Positions 16,790 through 26,493 are shown, counted from the first letter of the stretch. The stretch: 64,000 bases of DNA from Nostoc sp. B(2019) (GCF_010091925.1 NZ_WVID01000012.1:1-64000); one strand, 5' to 3'. Notes: generated by a model from the letters alone, not told the origin. Program-made: numbers and translations.

Positions 16790-17416
16790 ATTTTGTTTGT
16801 AAAATTTATCTCATATATATAGTAGTTAAATTGTAAAGCAACCAGCTATTAGACGATTCCTGGCTCTCTGAACATAATATTTAACAACATTTAACATATA
16901 TCAAAGAATAGAAGTGAGGCAAAAATACCCCGATAAATTCTTGGCTATCATCCTCGAAGAACTGTCAAAATTTTTCCTGAAGCTTTGCCTTAACAATATT
17001 TTCTTGAAAGTTGAACGGATATAAGAGTAGCTTGTTCAGCGTACAGAGGATAAAAAATATTACAAAATTTTTATAGATGCTTCAGTGCTAACGCGGTGAG
17101 TTTTTCTAGAGATATTGCCCTAATTCCAGAGGAATTACGGTTTATGTATACTTACAGACAGGATATTCTAAGCCAAAGTGAGTAAATTACCTCAACATCA
17201 GGAAGCCAAGTATAATCTGGCTGAGGCATTTTAGGATATTCTAAGTATCTTATTACCTATGTAGAGATTTGTTTAATACACCACAAACTTGGTCATCTGA
17301 CATAGAAAGAGGCTATAACAGGTGAGAGAAAGTATTCATACAAAATTTGCAAATCATCAGGGTGTAACAACACCACTATTAGTAAAGAATATGCCAAGAG
17401 GTTGGGTGCAAAAACA
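16790..17416. other. Long leader region before the sensor kinase gene
   Basis: About 630 bp without a supported gene. The 13-mer AGGATATTCTAAG occurs twice in direct orientation (17160-17172 and 17233-17245), spaced 73 bp; it may be a regulatory direct repeat. Nothing else recognisable was seen. Confidence 0.35.
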
Positions 17417-19480
17417 ATGGGGCCATTATCCAAGGGCGTGCCAGGAATGAAAAAGCCTTTATCGCCGCCACAATCCCCAGATGACGTAGATCAACTACAA
17501 CCATACCAAATCAAGCTGATGCAGCATCAGGAAGAACCAGCCCACCAGTTGGTACAAAAGATTAACCAAATCATCGCCAATAGCTCAGCGACTACATTGA
17601 TGCTGCAAGAGATAGCCCAATTGCTAGGAGTTGTCTTCCAGGTGGATTGCTGTTGCTTGGTTCCAGTGACCAGTGAGGAATCTACTAGCGAAGCGACTAC
17701 TGCTAATTGGTGTGCTGATGAGTATCTAGGGTTGCCACACCCAAACGAGATATTCTCGATGGAACAGTTGCTTATGGACTCGCCAGTAGTGCAATGTGCT
17801 GCTGAACCATTAACTATTGAGGATATTTCAATTATTCAGAACAGTTTGGTAATCGGGTGTCAATATTTACCACTACCGATAAAAGCGGTTTTGGCAATTC
17901 CTACCCGGCTTGGTGGCAATAATAATGGGGTGATTAGTCTGATTAAATTTCAATCCTATGATTGGAGTGAATCAGAAAAGCAATTACTCAAAACACTGGA
18001 GTCGTCTTGCGCGATCGCTTTTTCTCAAGTGGGACAAGCTCAGTTGATTGCTCATCAACAGCAGTACCTACAAAAAAGCGACCAGCATCAAAGCTTGATC
18101 AAGCAATTAACTCTATTGAGTCGGAGTAACTTGGAGTTGAATCAAATGCTCCAGTTAGTAATCGCCTCTACCGCTGAATCTCTACAGGCAGATCGCGGTT
18201 TGCTCATATTACTCAAATATACAGATCCACTATTTAGGACTCGACCTAAAAAACAAGTTCCTAGAGCGAAAGCTACCGTACATGCTGAATGGAATAGAGC
18301 AACACAAATCTCCGGTACTAGTAAACCAGATGTTTTAGATAAGTCCTTCTTGCTCTCAGAGTGTGGTTTATGCCAGCGTGTGTTCATAGACTCTGGAAAA
18401 CCAGTAATCATTGATGACTATACAGAGCAAAACGATACCTATCCAGCCGCCTCATTATTTGCTATAGAAGAATTGCCTACGGCATTGTTAATGCCATTAG
18501 AAAGTCAGGCCAAAGTTTTAGGATTTCTAGTGCTACAGCAAACGGTTGCTCGCAATTGGCAATCAGCAGAATTAAATCTTGTGGAAATGGTTTGCGCCCA
18601 AGTCAGCAATGCCATAATTCAGTCACAGACATTGAGGCAAGTTCAGACTTTGGTAGATGAGCGGACGGCGAAACTACAAAGCAGTCTAGAACTTCAGGCA
18701 AAATTGCACGAAAGAACACGGCAATATGTTGAGCAGCTAAGGAAACTCAACGAACTCAAAGATGAATTTTTGAGCAACATGAGCGATCGCTTACGCTATC
18801 CTCTGACAAACATGCTAATGTCAATTCGTAACTTACGTCTGCCGGGAATAGCACCAGAACGTCAGCTTAGGTACTTGGATATCTTAGAGCAAGAATGTAC
18901 AAAGGAAATCAATTTAATTAATGACTTGCTGACACTCCAAAAACTAGAGTCTCATCAAGAAGCTCCACAATTAGAAACTATTGATTTAAATAACAGAGTC
19001 AAGGATATAGCAGTATCTTTTGAGCAAAAACTTGCAGAGAAAGGATTAAAGATTTCTGTAGAATTGCCACAAGAGCCGTTAACACTACAAACCGAACTAG
19101 AAAGTTTTGACCGTATCCTCCAAGAGTTATTAACTAATGTCTGTAAATACTCGGAGCATGACACTCTCGTCCACTTGCAAGCCTCTCACCAAGTTGATCA
19201 ACTTATTGATCAAGTTATTATTAAAGTAACGAATACAGGACGTGCCATTTCCGAAGAAGAAGCGACATATATATTTGATAAGTTCCGTCGCGGTAAAGGG
19301 CGCTGGACTCCTGGGACTGGCTTGGGACTTGCTTTAGTTAAGTCTTTAGTGCAGCATTTAAATGGAGCGATCGCGGTCGAGAGTTTTTCAATCTCGGATT
19401 CTCAACTGAGCGAAATTTGCTTTACCCTGACTCTGCCCCAATTTTCTGATGAAAGCAAACCATATTCTGAAAGTGACTAA
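17417..19480 (+). CDS. GAF-domain sensor histidine kinase-like protein with Asp in place of the H-box His
   Basis: About 687 residues. Two GAF-like regions are visible: about 40-205, with VDCCCLVPV and FQSYDWSESEKQLLKTLE, and about 225-415, with SLQADRGLLILL and the typical WQSAELNLVEMVCAQVSNAI end. A coiled-coil linker follows, then a HisKA-like dimerisation helix. Where NMSHELRTPL is normal, this protein reads NMSDRLRYPL: the phosphoacceptor His is Asp. The ATP-binding domain is intact (LLTNVCKYS N-box, GTGLGLALVKSLVQHLNG G2 box). The change coincides with a HIP1 octamer at 18783-18790. TTG 17402 or ATG 17447 are alternative starts; AAGAGG lies about 13 bases before ATG 17417. The stop overlaps the next gene by 32 bp. 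Confidence 0.85.
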   Translation: MGPLSKGVPGMKKPLSPPQSPDDVDQLQPYQIKLMQHQEEPAHQLVQKINQIIANSSATTLMLQEIAQLLGVVFQVDCCCLVPVTSEESTSEATTANWCADEYLGLPHPNEIFSMEQLLMDSPVVQCAAEPLTIEDISIIQNSLVIGCQYLPLPIKAVLAIPTRLGGNNNGVISLIKFQSYDWSESEKQLLKTLESSCAIAFSQVGQAQLIAHQQQYLQKSDQHQSLIKQLTLLSRSNLELNQMLQLVIASTAESLQADRGLLILLKYTDPLFRTRPKKQVPRAKATVHAEWNRATQISGTSKPDVLDKSFLLSECGLCQRVFIDSGKPVIIDDYTEQNDTYPAASLFAIEELPTALLMPLESQAKVLGFLVLQQTVARNWQSAELNLVEMVCAQVSNAIIQSQTLRQVQTLVDERTAKLQSSLELQAKLHERTRQYVEQLRKLNELKDEFLSNMSDRLRYPLTNMLMSIRNLRLPGIAPERQLRYLDILEQECTKEINLINDLLTLQKLESHQEAPQLETIDLNNRVKDIAVSFEQKLAEKGLKISVELPQEPLTLQTELESFDRILQELLTNVCKYSEHDTLVHLQASHQVDQLIDQVIIKVTNTGRAISEEEATYIFDKFRRGKGRWTPGTGLGLALVKSLVQHLNGAIAVESFSISDSQLSEICFTLTLPQFSDESKPYSESD

Positions 19481-20072
19481 AGAACATAACACAACAGAAG
19501 ACTTTGATTTCCAGTCCTCTAGTGATGACACCAACCTACAAGGGGATTTGCTTGCTGATACAGTTGTGCCAGCTAAAGTAGAAGTCCAAGTCGAGAAGAT
19601 AGCAGAGCGACAAAGGCGAATCAGTGCTAAAATCCAAATTCCCCAACCAGTAGAACAAATTTGGAAGGTTTTGACAGATTATGAAGCCTTAGCTGATTTT
19701 ATTCCCAACCTCGCCAAGAGTCGTCTAATTGAGCATCCCAACGGTGGCATTAGAGTGGAGCAAATAGGCTCTGGGCGCTTACTAAATTTCAACTTTTGTG
19801 CGCGTGTCGTTTTGGATCTGGAAGAATACTTCCCTAAAGAAATTAATTTCCGCATGGTAGAGGGAGATTTCAAAGGCTTTTCTGGTAGCTGGTGTTTAGA
19901 GCCTTATTCCCTCGGTGAGTACATAGGAACAAATCTTTGCTACACAATTCAAGTTTGGCCTAAACTCACCATGCCAGTAGCAATCATTGAAAATCGCTTA
20001 AGCAAGGATTTGCAGTTAAATATGCTAGCGATTCACCAACGTGTAGGAGAACTAACCAGCAAGGAACCTTAA
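19449..20072 (+). CDS. SRPBCC/START-like (polyketide cyclase/Coq10-type) protein
   Basis: A 207-residue cytoplasmic protein. After a polar N-terminal extension of about 55 residues comes the START-like fold: ISAKIQIPQPVEQIWKVLTDYE, FIPNLAKSRLIE, LEEYFPKEINFRMVEGDFK and GSWCLEP. The family (Coq10, aromatase/cyclase) binds lipids, quinones or other hydrophobic ligands in a helix-grip pocket. It begins 32 bp inside the upstream kinase gene in another frame, so expression should be coupled. A joint role in sensing is inference. Confidence 0.85.
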   Translation: MKANHILKVTKEHNTTEDFDFQSSSDDTNLQGDLLADTVVPAKVEVQVEKIAERQRRISAKIQIPQPVEQIWKVLTDYEALADFIPNLAKSRLIEHPNGGIRVEQIGSGRLLNFNFCARVVLDLEEYFPKEINFRMVEGDFKGFSGSWCLEPYSLGEYIGTNLCYTIQVWPKLTMPVAIIENRLSKDLQLNMLAIHQRVGELTSKEP

Positions 20073-20078
20073 TGCCCT

Positions 20079-20109
20079 CCTATCACTCAGATTCGCATGA
20101 AGTGATAGG
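20079..20109 (+). terminator. Hairpin after the START-like gene
   Basis: Perfect 9-bp arms CCTATCACT and AGTGATAGG with a 13-base loop, 6 bp after the stop. It lacks a strong T-tract. Confidence 0.5.
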
Positions 20110-20151
20110 TTGATTAGCACAACCAAGGATATTCTTGTTTTTTACCTTAAG

Positions 20152-20224
20152 TACCCCCAGGGGAATTCGAATCCCCGTTACCTCCGTGAAAGGGAGGTGT
20201 CCTAGGCCTCTAGACGATGGGGGC
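20152..20224 (-). tRNA. tRNA-Glu (anticodon TTC)
   Basis: 73 bases on the minus strand, beginning GCCCCCATCGTCTAGAGG. The acceptor arm pairs GCCCCCA with TGGGGGT, the D-arm and the CCTCC/GGAGG anticodon stem with loop CTTTCAC (anticodon TTC) are present, and the T-arm has GGGGATTCGAATTCCCC. CCA is not encoded, as is usual in cyanobacteria. Confidence 0.96.
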
Positions 20225-20621
20225 ATTGGACTCAGACCTTTTATAAATTAACGAATTTCCCTGCTGATGTCAACAGTTTTTGCTAAAAAAGTTTGGTAGT
20301 AGCTATGAATGCAAGCAAAAACGTCTATACACTCTTACTCAAAACTTGTCTTTGTCTTTAGGCGGAACATAAACCAGACAACCAACATCCTTCCCTGCAT
20401 GAAGCACGGAGAATTCTCAGACAGCCAACGAAGTTGGTTCTTAATTCAAAGAACACCTTTCTTTGCCACCAATCAGTTGCAAATGCTGTCTTATGGAGAA
20501 CTAAATATGACAAGATCTCTGAATTCGGCAAGGAATAAAAGGTATGATGTTGTACCCTTGAGAGTTAATATGTGTGATTCTTTACAAAAGATTTTGAAAT
20601 ATATCGCTCAAAATCTACAAC

Positions 20622-22544
20622 ATGGAAGCATCTTTTGAAATCACCCTACAAATGGTGATCACTGTCCTTGCAGGCATTAGCGCCCAGGTGCTAGCTGCAT
20701 ACCTCCGGGTACCCAGCATCGTCTTGTTGCTGCTGTTAGGCATTCTACTTGGCTCTGATGGCATGGGGTTGTTGCAGCCGCATTTGCTAGGCGCTGGAGT
20801 AGAAGTTATTGTCTCCTTAGCGACGGCAATAATTTTGTTTGAGGGCGGACTCAATTTGGATCTACGAGAGTTGGGTAGAGTCTCAGTCAGCCTGCAATTA
20901 CTCGTGACTCTAGGAACACTGATTACACTACTTGGCGGTAGCATGGCAGCTCACTGGCTGGGTGAATTTCCTTGGAACATAGCTTTTCTCTACGCTTCCA
21001 TAGTCGTAGTTACAGGCCCAACCGTCATTAGTCCCCTGCTCAAACAAATCAGCGTAGACCGACAAGTAGCGACTCTTTTGGAAGGGGAAGGGGTTTTAAT
21101 TGACCCAGTAGGAGCTATCCTTGCTTTCGTTGTTCTAGATACAATTCTGAACGGCGATGCTGACCCAATCAATGCCATCATCGGTTTGCTTTTGCGTCTT
21201 GGTATTGGTGGGGCAATTGGTGGTGCTGGCGGTTATCTGATGAGCTTGATTTTTAAACGCGCCAATTTTCTGTCAATTGAACTCAAAAATTTAGTAGTGC
21301 TAGCGGTACTCTGGAGTCTATTTGCTCTAGCTCAGACAATCCGCAGTGAAGCAGGAGTAATGACAACAGTAGTCGCAGGAGCGGTATTTGCCAATTCCTC
21401 GGTGCCAGAAGAACGCTTGTTGAAGAACTTCAAAGGTCAGTTGACAATTCTCAGTGTTTCAGTGCTATTCATCCTCCTAGCAGCTGACTTGTCTATTGCC
21501 AGTGTCTTTGCCTTGGGTTGGGGTAGTTTATTCACCGTTCTGGTACTGATGTTTGTCGTTCGTCCGATTAACATCCTTTTATGTACTTGGAACAGTGATC
21601 TCAACTGGCGACAAAAACTGTTTTTAAGCTGGGTTGCTCCTAGAGGAATTGTTGCTGCTTCTATTGCTTCTTTATTTGCAATTTTGCTGACACAGCATGG
21701 CTTTAACGGTGGTGATGCCATCAAAGCTTTAGTCTTTCTCACAATTATCATGACAGTTGTCTGCCAAGGGCTAACAGCTGGATGGATTGCTCAGTGCCTA
21801 AAAATCACATCCAAAGATGCAACTGGGGCGGTGATTGTTGGTTGTAATCCTTTGAGTCTTTTGATTGCGCGATTCTTTCAAGAGCGGGGAGAAAACGTAG
21901 TGATGATTGATACTGATCCAGATTGTTTTGAGCAAGCTGAAGCCCAAAATCTCCGGGTTATTGCCAGCAGTGCTCTGGATGCGGATGTTTTGGAAGAGGC
22001 GGGACTTGCCTCTGTGGGAACTTTTCTGGCTATGACTAAGAATGGCGAAGTGAATTTTGTCTTGGCTCAACGTGCAGCAGAAGAGTTTAATCCGCCGCGT
22101 GTATTAGCAGTTTTTCCTCGTGAGCCGCAAGCTACTAGTTCAGCCAACGAGAATAAAGTTAACCAAGCCTTTATCCCAGATTTAGCAATTAAGACTTGGA
22201 ATGAGTACCTGAGTGATGGGCGAGTTAAGCTGGGGACAACTACACTGGTTGAGTCAGAATTTTCTAATCAAAGCGATCGCATCCAAGAAATGATTCGGAC
22301 TAAGGTTTTGATACCGTTATTGCTAGAGCGAGAAGAACGCCTACAAGTAATGCCAGCAAATCAAGAGTGGGAAGCTGGCGATCGCATTATCTACCTATTG
22401 TATGACCCCAGACCCAAGCTTTTAAAACGCTTATCTGGCGCTACCCAGTCTACTCGCCTTTCTTTAGAAAAGTTACCAGAGGTTGAGGAAGTCACCCTTG
22501 CCCAATTATCTCAACTTTCAACTAGTGAGGTTCCTGGGGGATGA
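20622..22544 (+). CDS. CPA-type cation:proton antiporter with TrkA-N domain
   Basis: A 640-residue protein. The first 400 residues hold about 12 transmembrane helices of the CPA/NhaP-Kef type, with the signature AIILFEGGLNLDLREL, the GPTVISPLL segment, and an acidic pair near EGEGVLIDPVGA. The soluble C-terminal half has a Rossmann TrkA-N domain (GAVIVGCNPLSLLIARFF ... ENVVMIDTDPDC) expected to bind NAD(H) and gate transport, then a TrkA-C-like tail (VMPANQEWEAGDRIIYLL). It exports Na+ or K+ against protons at the plasma or thylakoid membrane. The substrate ion cannot be told from sequence. Confidence 0.88.
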   Translation: MEASFEITLQMVITVLAGISAQVLAAYLRVPSIVLLLLLGILLGSDGMGLLQPHLLGAGVEVIVSLATAIILFEGGLNLDLRELGRVSVSLQLLVTLGTLITLLGGSMAAHWLGEFPWNIAFLYASIVVVTGPTVISPLLKQISVDRQVATLLEGEGVLIDPVGAILAFVVLDTILNGDADPINAIIGLLLRLGIGGAIGGAGGYLMSLIFKRANFLSIELKNLVVLAVLWSLFALAQTIRSEAGVMTTVVAGAVFANSSVPEERLLKNFKGQLTILSVSVLFILLAADLSIASVFALGWGSLFTVLVLMFVVRPINILLCTWNSDLNWRQKLFLSWVAPRGIVAASIASLFAILLTQHGFNGGDAIKALVFLTIIMTVVCQGLTAGWIAQCLKITSKDATGAVIVGCNPLSLLIARFFQERGENVVMIDTDPDCFEQAEAQNLRVIASSALDADVLEEAGLASVGTFLAMTKNGEVNFVLAQRAAEEFNPPRVLAVFPREPQATSSANENKVNQAFIPDLAIKTWNEYLSDGRVKLGTTTLVESEFSNQSDRIQEMIRTKVLIPLLLEREERLQVMPANQEWEAGDRIIYLLYDPRPKLLKRLSGATQSTRLSLEKLPEVEEVTLAQLSQLSTSEVPGG

Positions 22545-22574
22545 GGGAGCAGAGAGAAGTCCGAGCGGAGGCTT

Positions 22575-22596
22575 CCTCCGATCGGAACTTCGGAGG
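22575..22596. repeat. Short palindromic repeat
   Basis: CCTCCGA and TCGGAGG arms around TCGGAACT, embedded in the GC-rich end after the antiporter gene. It is a REP-like element and could act as terminator or mRNA end. Confidence 0.45.
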
Positions 22597-22683
22597 GAGG
22601 ACAAGGGGGGAAGTTGCAGCAAGTCTTTCTTCTCTACCCCTCTACCTGCCTGCTGGTTCCTGTCTCAACACTTCTTCTTAGCT

Positions 22684-23328
22684 TTAGGAAGGGATAAACT
22701 CGCCTTCTGGTGGTTGTAAATTACCAAATTCAGATTTCGGTTGATACATTTGCTTTTCCTGCCACAGTAAAGCAGATAAATGTACTACAGCAAGAATTAG
22801 GGTAGCCACCGAGATCAGATAACTGTGTATGGTGTAAAGGTGTTGGATAGTAACGGTGCTAATAGCTCCACCGCCAGTCAGGATGTCGCGGAGTTGCCCA
22901 CCGATAAAAGGAATTGCTTCGATGGTTCCTAGCTCAATGCTAAAACGCCAGTATCCTTCTTGAGTCCAGTCTAAAAGCATCGCACTCCAATCTAGCGCGA
23001 TCGCACTCAGGGTAAACAAAATTCCACTAATCCAAGCAGCCAGCCAACTCTTGCGAAATTGCCGACCTAAAAACATCACCACAATTTGAATTAGAGCAAC
23101 GACAATTACTGCATTACCAGAAATATCATGTGCTCTATGGAACAGCCAGCCATAAGGCACTTCCGTATTAATTCTTCTCAAAGAATTGTAAGCACCGCCT
23201 GCCGTCGGTTCGTAATCAAAAGAAAGTAAAACTCCGGTAGAGAGATAAATTAAACACAGAGTAAGAATTACGACTGCTAATGTCGTCGCCAGTCGCCGCA
23301 AAATTCTATCGAACTGAGTGCTTTGCAT
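22684..23328 (-). CDS. Cytochrome b6-like membrane protein with a missing heme ligand
   Basis: A 214-residue protein with four main transmembrane helices, aligned along its length to cytochrome b6 (PetB). The helix B motif of PetB (LVRSxHRWSA...ILH) appears as LFHRAHDISGN ... LIQ: His67 is present, but the second helix-B His position is Gln81. Helix D keeps both ligands, IHSYLISV (His168) and VVHLSALL (His183), with the normal 15-residue spacing. So the His67/His168 pair can bind one heme, while the second site has His183 with Gln81 opposite. The Cys that binds heme cn in PetB is also absent. A DWTQEGYW segment matches the DQIGYW loop. It is not the main petB, since petD is not adjacent. Confidence 0.8.
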   Translation of the reverse strand: MQSTQFDRILRRLATTLAVVILTLCLIYLSTGVLLSFDYEPTAGGAYNSLRRINTEVPYGWLFHRAHDISGNAVIVVALIQIVVMFLGRQFRKSWLAAWISGILFTLSAIALDWSAMLLDWTQEGYWRFSIELGTIEAIPFIGGQLRDILTGGGAISTVTIQHLYTIHSYLISVATLILAVVHLSALLWQEKQMYQPKSEFGNLQPPEGEFIPS

Positions 23329-23428
23329 AGCTAAGCTCTCCTGGCTTAAGTGAGTATTTATTCTTAATTACAATTTTAGCTAAGAAAAATTAAGATATTT
23401 TACTTTTTTAAGAGTATGATAAATTTTT

Positions 23429-24124
23429 TTAAACTAAATACTGCACCCAAGCTTTTAACGGTTCTGGTGAACCATACCAAATACCAGGGTTTCTGGGAGA
23501 ATGCCTTACACCTTCAATAACAAGATTTTCTGCCCCCTCTAGGTGAGCAGCTTCAATGGGCGTGATTCCATCGCCCCAAGTGTTACCCCTACCACAGGTT
23601 AATTGGTAACTACTGTAAGCTAACCAGCTACCGCGCCGCCTTTCCCCAAAAATAGTTTTGCCAGCCACACAAACGTAACGAACGTTTTTGTAGAAAGCTC
23701 CAGGGTAGTTATTGGTGACAAAATCCAGATTCCAGCGCGTCCAGCGTTCTTGGCTAGTGTGGGGTGTACCCAAAGTGACGAGGGTCGCAACTAGGGAATG
23801 CGCTTCCCATAGGGATGGATTAAGCTCACCGCGTGCTGAATAAGGCTTTTCTCCCATGTAGATGCGAGATATCCACCCCCCGGCTGAGTGACCAATCAAG
23901 TTAATTTGAGTAGCGTTGTATTGCTGCAATATCTGCTTTACAGTCCGATCAAGTTGCCACAGAATCGGTGTTACTGGTCTTCCGCCGAGAGTGGGTAGCC
24001 AATCCCGTCGTCGCAGGGGTACTGTAACCGTAGGAAAACCCAACTGTTGTAGTGATTGTTCTAGTTGGCGGTAGGCGATCGCGCTTTCTAAATACCCAGG
24101 TAAAATAACTGTCGGTAATGGCAT
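23429..24124 (-). CDS. Lipase-like alpha/beta hydrolase
   Basis: About 231 residues. The start MPLPTVILPGYL carries the first strand and oxyanion region, and INLIGHSAGGW (Ser about 80) is the nucleophile elbow GxSxG. A GDGITPIEAAHLEGAENLVIEGV segment and a late HSPRN supply the likely acid and His of the triad. It is a cyanobacterial lipase/triacylglycerol-hydrolase-like family protein; the substrate is unknown. The ATG at 24142 is also possible; 24124 matches the usual N-terminus. No signal peptide. Confidence 0.85.
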   Translation of the reverse strand: MPLPTVILPGYLESAIAYRQLEQSLQQLGFPTVTVPLRRRDWLPTLGGRPVTPILWQLDRTVKQILQQYNATQINLIGHSAGGWISRIYMGEKPYSARGELNPSLWEAHSLVATLVTLGTPHTSQERWTRWNLDFVTNNYPGAFYKNVRYVCVAGKTIFGERRRGSWLAYSSYQLTCGRGNTWGDGITPIEAAHLEGAENLVIEGVRHSPRNPGIWYGSPEPLKAWVQYLV

Positions 24125-24142
24125 TTTAGATTTTGGATGCAA

Positions 24143-24695
24143 GCATGTAGCGAAAATGTCGAGTCAGGCGTGTGCAAAGAAAAGTCTGATTTGAGATTTT
24201 TTTTTACAAATACCTGAATACCTAATAATGGCGTTTATTCATGGAATACTCAACAAATTGGGAAAGCTGGAAACAGTTTTAGAGTCTGCGGATGTGGTAA
24301 TATTATCGAAAGTCTTTCAGTCTACGATTCAATTGTGACAACTGTTACAGAAGCGTCGGGTTTAAGTAAAGTAAAACAAAAAATTGAGTAGATTGTAGTT
24401 ATACATACAGGAATTTTGCGATCGCCTAAACTGCCAACTGCTTAATCTCTCATTTTTCTGGCAATTCATAAAAATCAAAAGTAGTAATTTTTAACATCTC
24501 TCGTTAGCAAGTGCAACTTCAAATTATAATATTGCATCATTATAAAAACTGAATGCTTCAAATAATGCCAATCTTGCTGTTTTGAGTACCAAGCATAAGA
24601 AGTTATTATTTGTGAAGGGAAGCATCTACAGCAATATAGTCTGAAAGATAAGATCGCTATTCAACTGCAACCGAGCCGAGTGAACGATAACAGCT
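24143..24695. other. Divergent intergenic region of about 550 bp
   Basis: AT-rich, with no gene supported. It should carry promoters for the hydrolase (minus) and the TonB-like gene (plus). Confidence 0.35.
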
Positions 24696-26279
24696 ATGTC
24701 TTACGTCTCCCTGCTAAAAAATATACCAGATATCTTAAGCCAGCCAATTGGGATAGCAGCTATAGCCTCTATTGGCATCCACGGTGCTATTGCGTTAATT
24801 GTGCCACTAATGCCTGTGGACTCTAGCAAACCTAGAGAAGCAGCAAAAACAGTCGGACTCCTGGAATTAAGCCCAACCGACCAAGCACGTCTGCCACAAA
24901 ATCCCAACGCACCCCAAGTGGCTCTACAACAGCAACTTCCCCAAACAGGGCAAGTTTCGCCTCCGAATTTTAACGCTCAGACTGTATTACCTCCACTGCC
25001 ACCCGCTGCCTCTAGCCAGTTCACACTGCCACCACTACCTCAATCACTTAACAACTATCGCGTCTCTTCATTGCCCACAAAGCAGTCGGTGCGGATGATT
25101 CCCAGAGCAAACTTGGGATTTAATGCTGCTGGTTTCAATGCCAGTGGAAAATTTTCCTCATCAGCAGTTCCTCGTTTGAGTGACAGTGACATCAAATACG
25201 AAGCATCCAATCCGCTGCCTGTAAATAAATTACCCGAATTGCAGTCGCAGAAAATACCTGATGATATTCTGCGGAATCCTCAATATCCCAACCTTTCTGA
25301 GGCTACCTCTACTACAGCAGCGCTAGGAAACACTACCCCGCAAACCACGCCGTCGGGTGATGTATCCCAAATTACTCAAAACCAGCAACAAGTAGCTCCC
25401 ATTGGACAACCTCTACAAGGTGCAGACAACTTAGCCCTAGCAGGACAAAGCTTGCCGCAATTGCAGCCGGGAACTATGCCGAATATGCCTGAGTTACCCT
25501 CAAAAGCGATCGAACAAGCGATCGCCCAGGTAAACTCTTATGAAGACTTGAGAAAAATAGTTCGGCAAGAATACCCGAATGCGGAAGAAAAAGCAGTCAT
25601 CCGTGACACAATCCCTACAGATAAACCGAATCTGCAAGGTACTGTCTTGGGTGTATTAGTGGTAGATCCTGATGGCAAGGTCTTAGATATCAAGTTCCAA
25701 AATAAGTCAGTCTCTCCTGAACTGGAATTAAAAGCAAGGGAATATTTCAACACGCAATCTCCCAAGGGAGAAAAGCAAACTAGTTCTTACCCGTTTAGCC
25801 TGAGTTTCCAAAATAACAGCAACACTTCTGGGACTACTCAAGCTACTCCCAAACCATTACCTGAACTGCAAAATAGAAATAACCAGTTAGCGCCCTTACC
25901 AGCAGCTAATTCCAAACCATTACCTGAACTGCGAATCAGGAACAACCAGCCTACGCCATCATCGGTAACTACTCCTAAACCATTATCGGAATTGCGAAAC
26001 AGAAATAACCAGCTAACACCCTTACCGACAGCTAATCCCAAACCATTATTGGAATTACGGAACAGAAATAATCAACCAGCAACTACGCCCAAACCATTGC
26101 TGGAACTGCGAAATAGAACCAATCAACCAGCGCCATCATCAGCAGCTACGCTCAAACCATTGTCTGTGCCAACAGTAAATAACAATCAATCGGCACTTTC
26201 GGCTGAGTCTGATAAAAAGTTATTAGAACAGTTGCGTCAGTTGAAGGAAAACAGAGAAAAATCTACTCAAGAAAAATAA
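24696..26279 (+). CDS. TonB-like protein, proline/glutamine-rich
   Basis: A 527-residue protein. Residues about 18-40 (IGIAAIASIGIHGAIALIVP) form a single N-terminal membrane helix, followed by a long Pro/Gln/Asn-rich region of about 250 residues, as in TonB proteins that span the periplasm. Residues about 270-370 contain the module EDLRKIVRQEYP ... LQGTVLGVLVVDPDGKVLD, resembling a TonB C-terminal domain. The C-terminus is a set of degenerate repeats built on KPLxELRNRNNQ (six or so copies at about residues 384-510). No ExbB/ExbD genes are nearby. An energy-transducing role is inferred from architecture only. Confidence 0.65.
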   Translation: MSYVSLLKNIPDILSQPIGIAAIASIGIHGAIALIVPLMPVDSSKPREAAKTVGLLELSPTDQARLPQNPNAPQVALQQQLPQTGQVSPPNFNAQTVLPPLPPAASSQFTLPPLPQSLNNYRVSSLPTKQSVRMIPRANLGFNAAGFNASGKFSSSAVPRLSDSDIKYEASNPLPVNKLPELQSQKIPDDILRNPQYPNLSEATSTTAALGNTTPQTTPSGDVSQITQNQQQVAPIGQPLQGADNLALAGQSLPQLQPGTMPNMPELPSKAIEQAIAQVNSYEDLRKIVRQEYPNAEEKAVIRDTIPTDKPNLQGTVLGVLVVDPDGKVLDIKFQNKSVSPELELKAREYFNTQSPKGEKQTSSYPFSLSFQNNSNTSGTTQATPKPLPELQNRNNQLAPLPAANSKPLPELRIRNNQPTPSSVTTPKPLSELRNRNNQLTPLPTANPKPLLELRNRNNQPATTPKPLLELRNRTNQPAPSSAATLKPLSVPTVNNNQSALSAESDKKLLEQLRQLKENREKSTQEK

Positions 26280-26493
26280 AAATCTGTTGGTAGTTTTGGA
26301 TTAGGCATAAGCTAAAAGTGATGAATGATAAATCTTAAATTTTTATCATTCATTCTAAAAAAATCGTAGTTATCTGATACAAAATTCAGTATACAGAAGA
26401 TATTCCTCTTTTGAAGGGAAGCTTTGAGGTTTCCACGTTTTTAAGCTGCCCACACTTAGAGCAAGCTGTAAGTGTGCGAGTATGTAACCTAAT

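Noticed and set aside
20309-20638. 109-residue plus-strand frame before the antiporter
   Set aside because: Overlaps the antiporter start, has no domain pattern, and has the composition of random translated DNA.
22483-22719. 78-residue plus-strand frame after the antiporter
   Set aside because: Overlaps the antiporter end and the palindromic repeat; composition is repeat-like.
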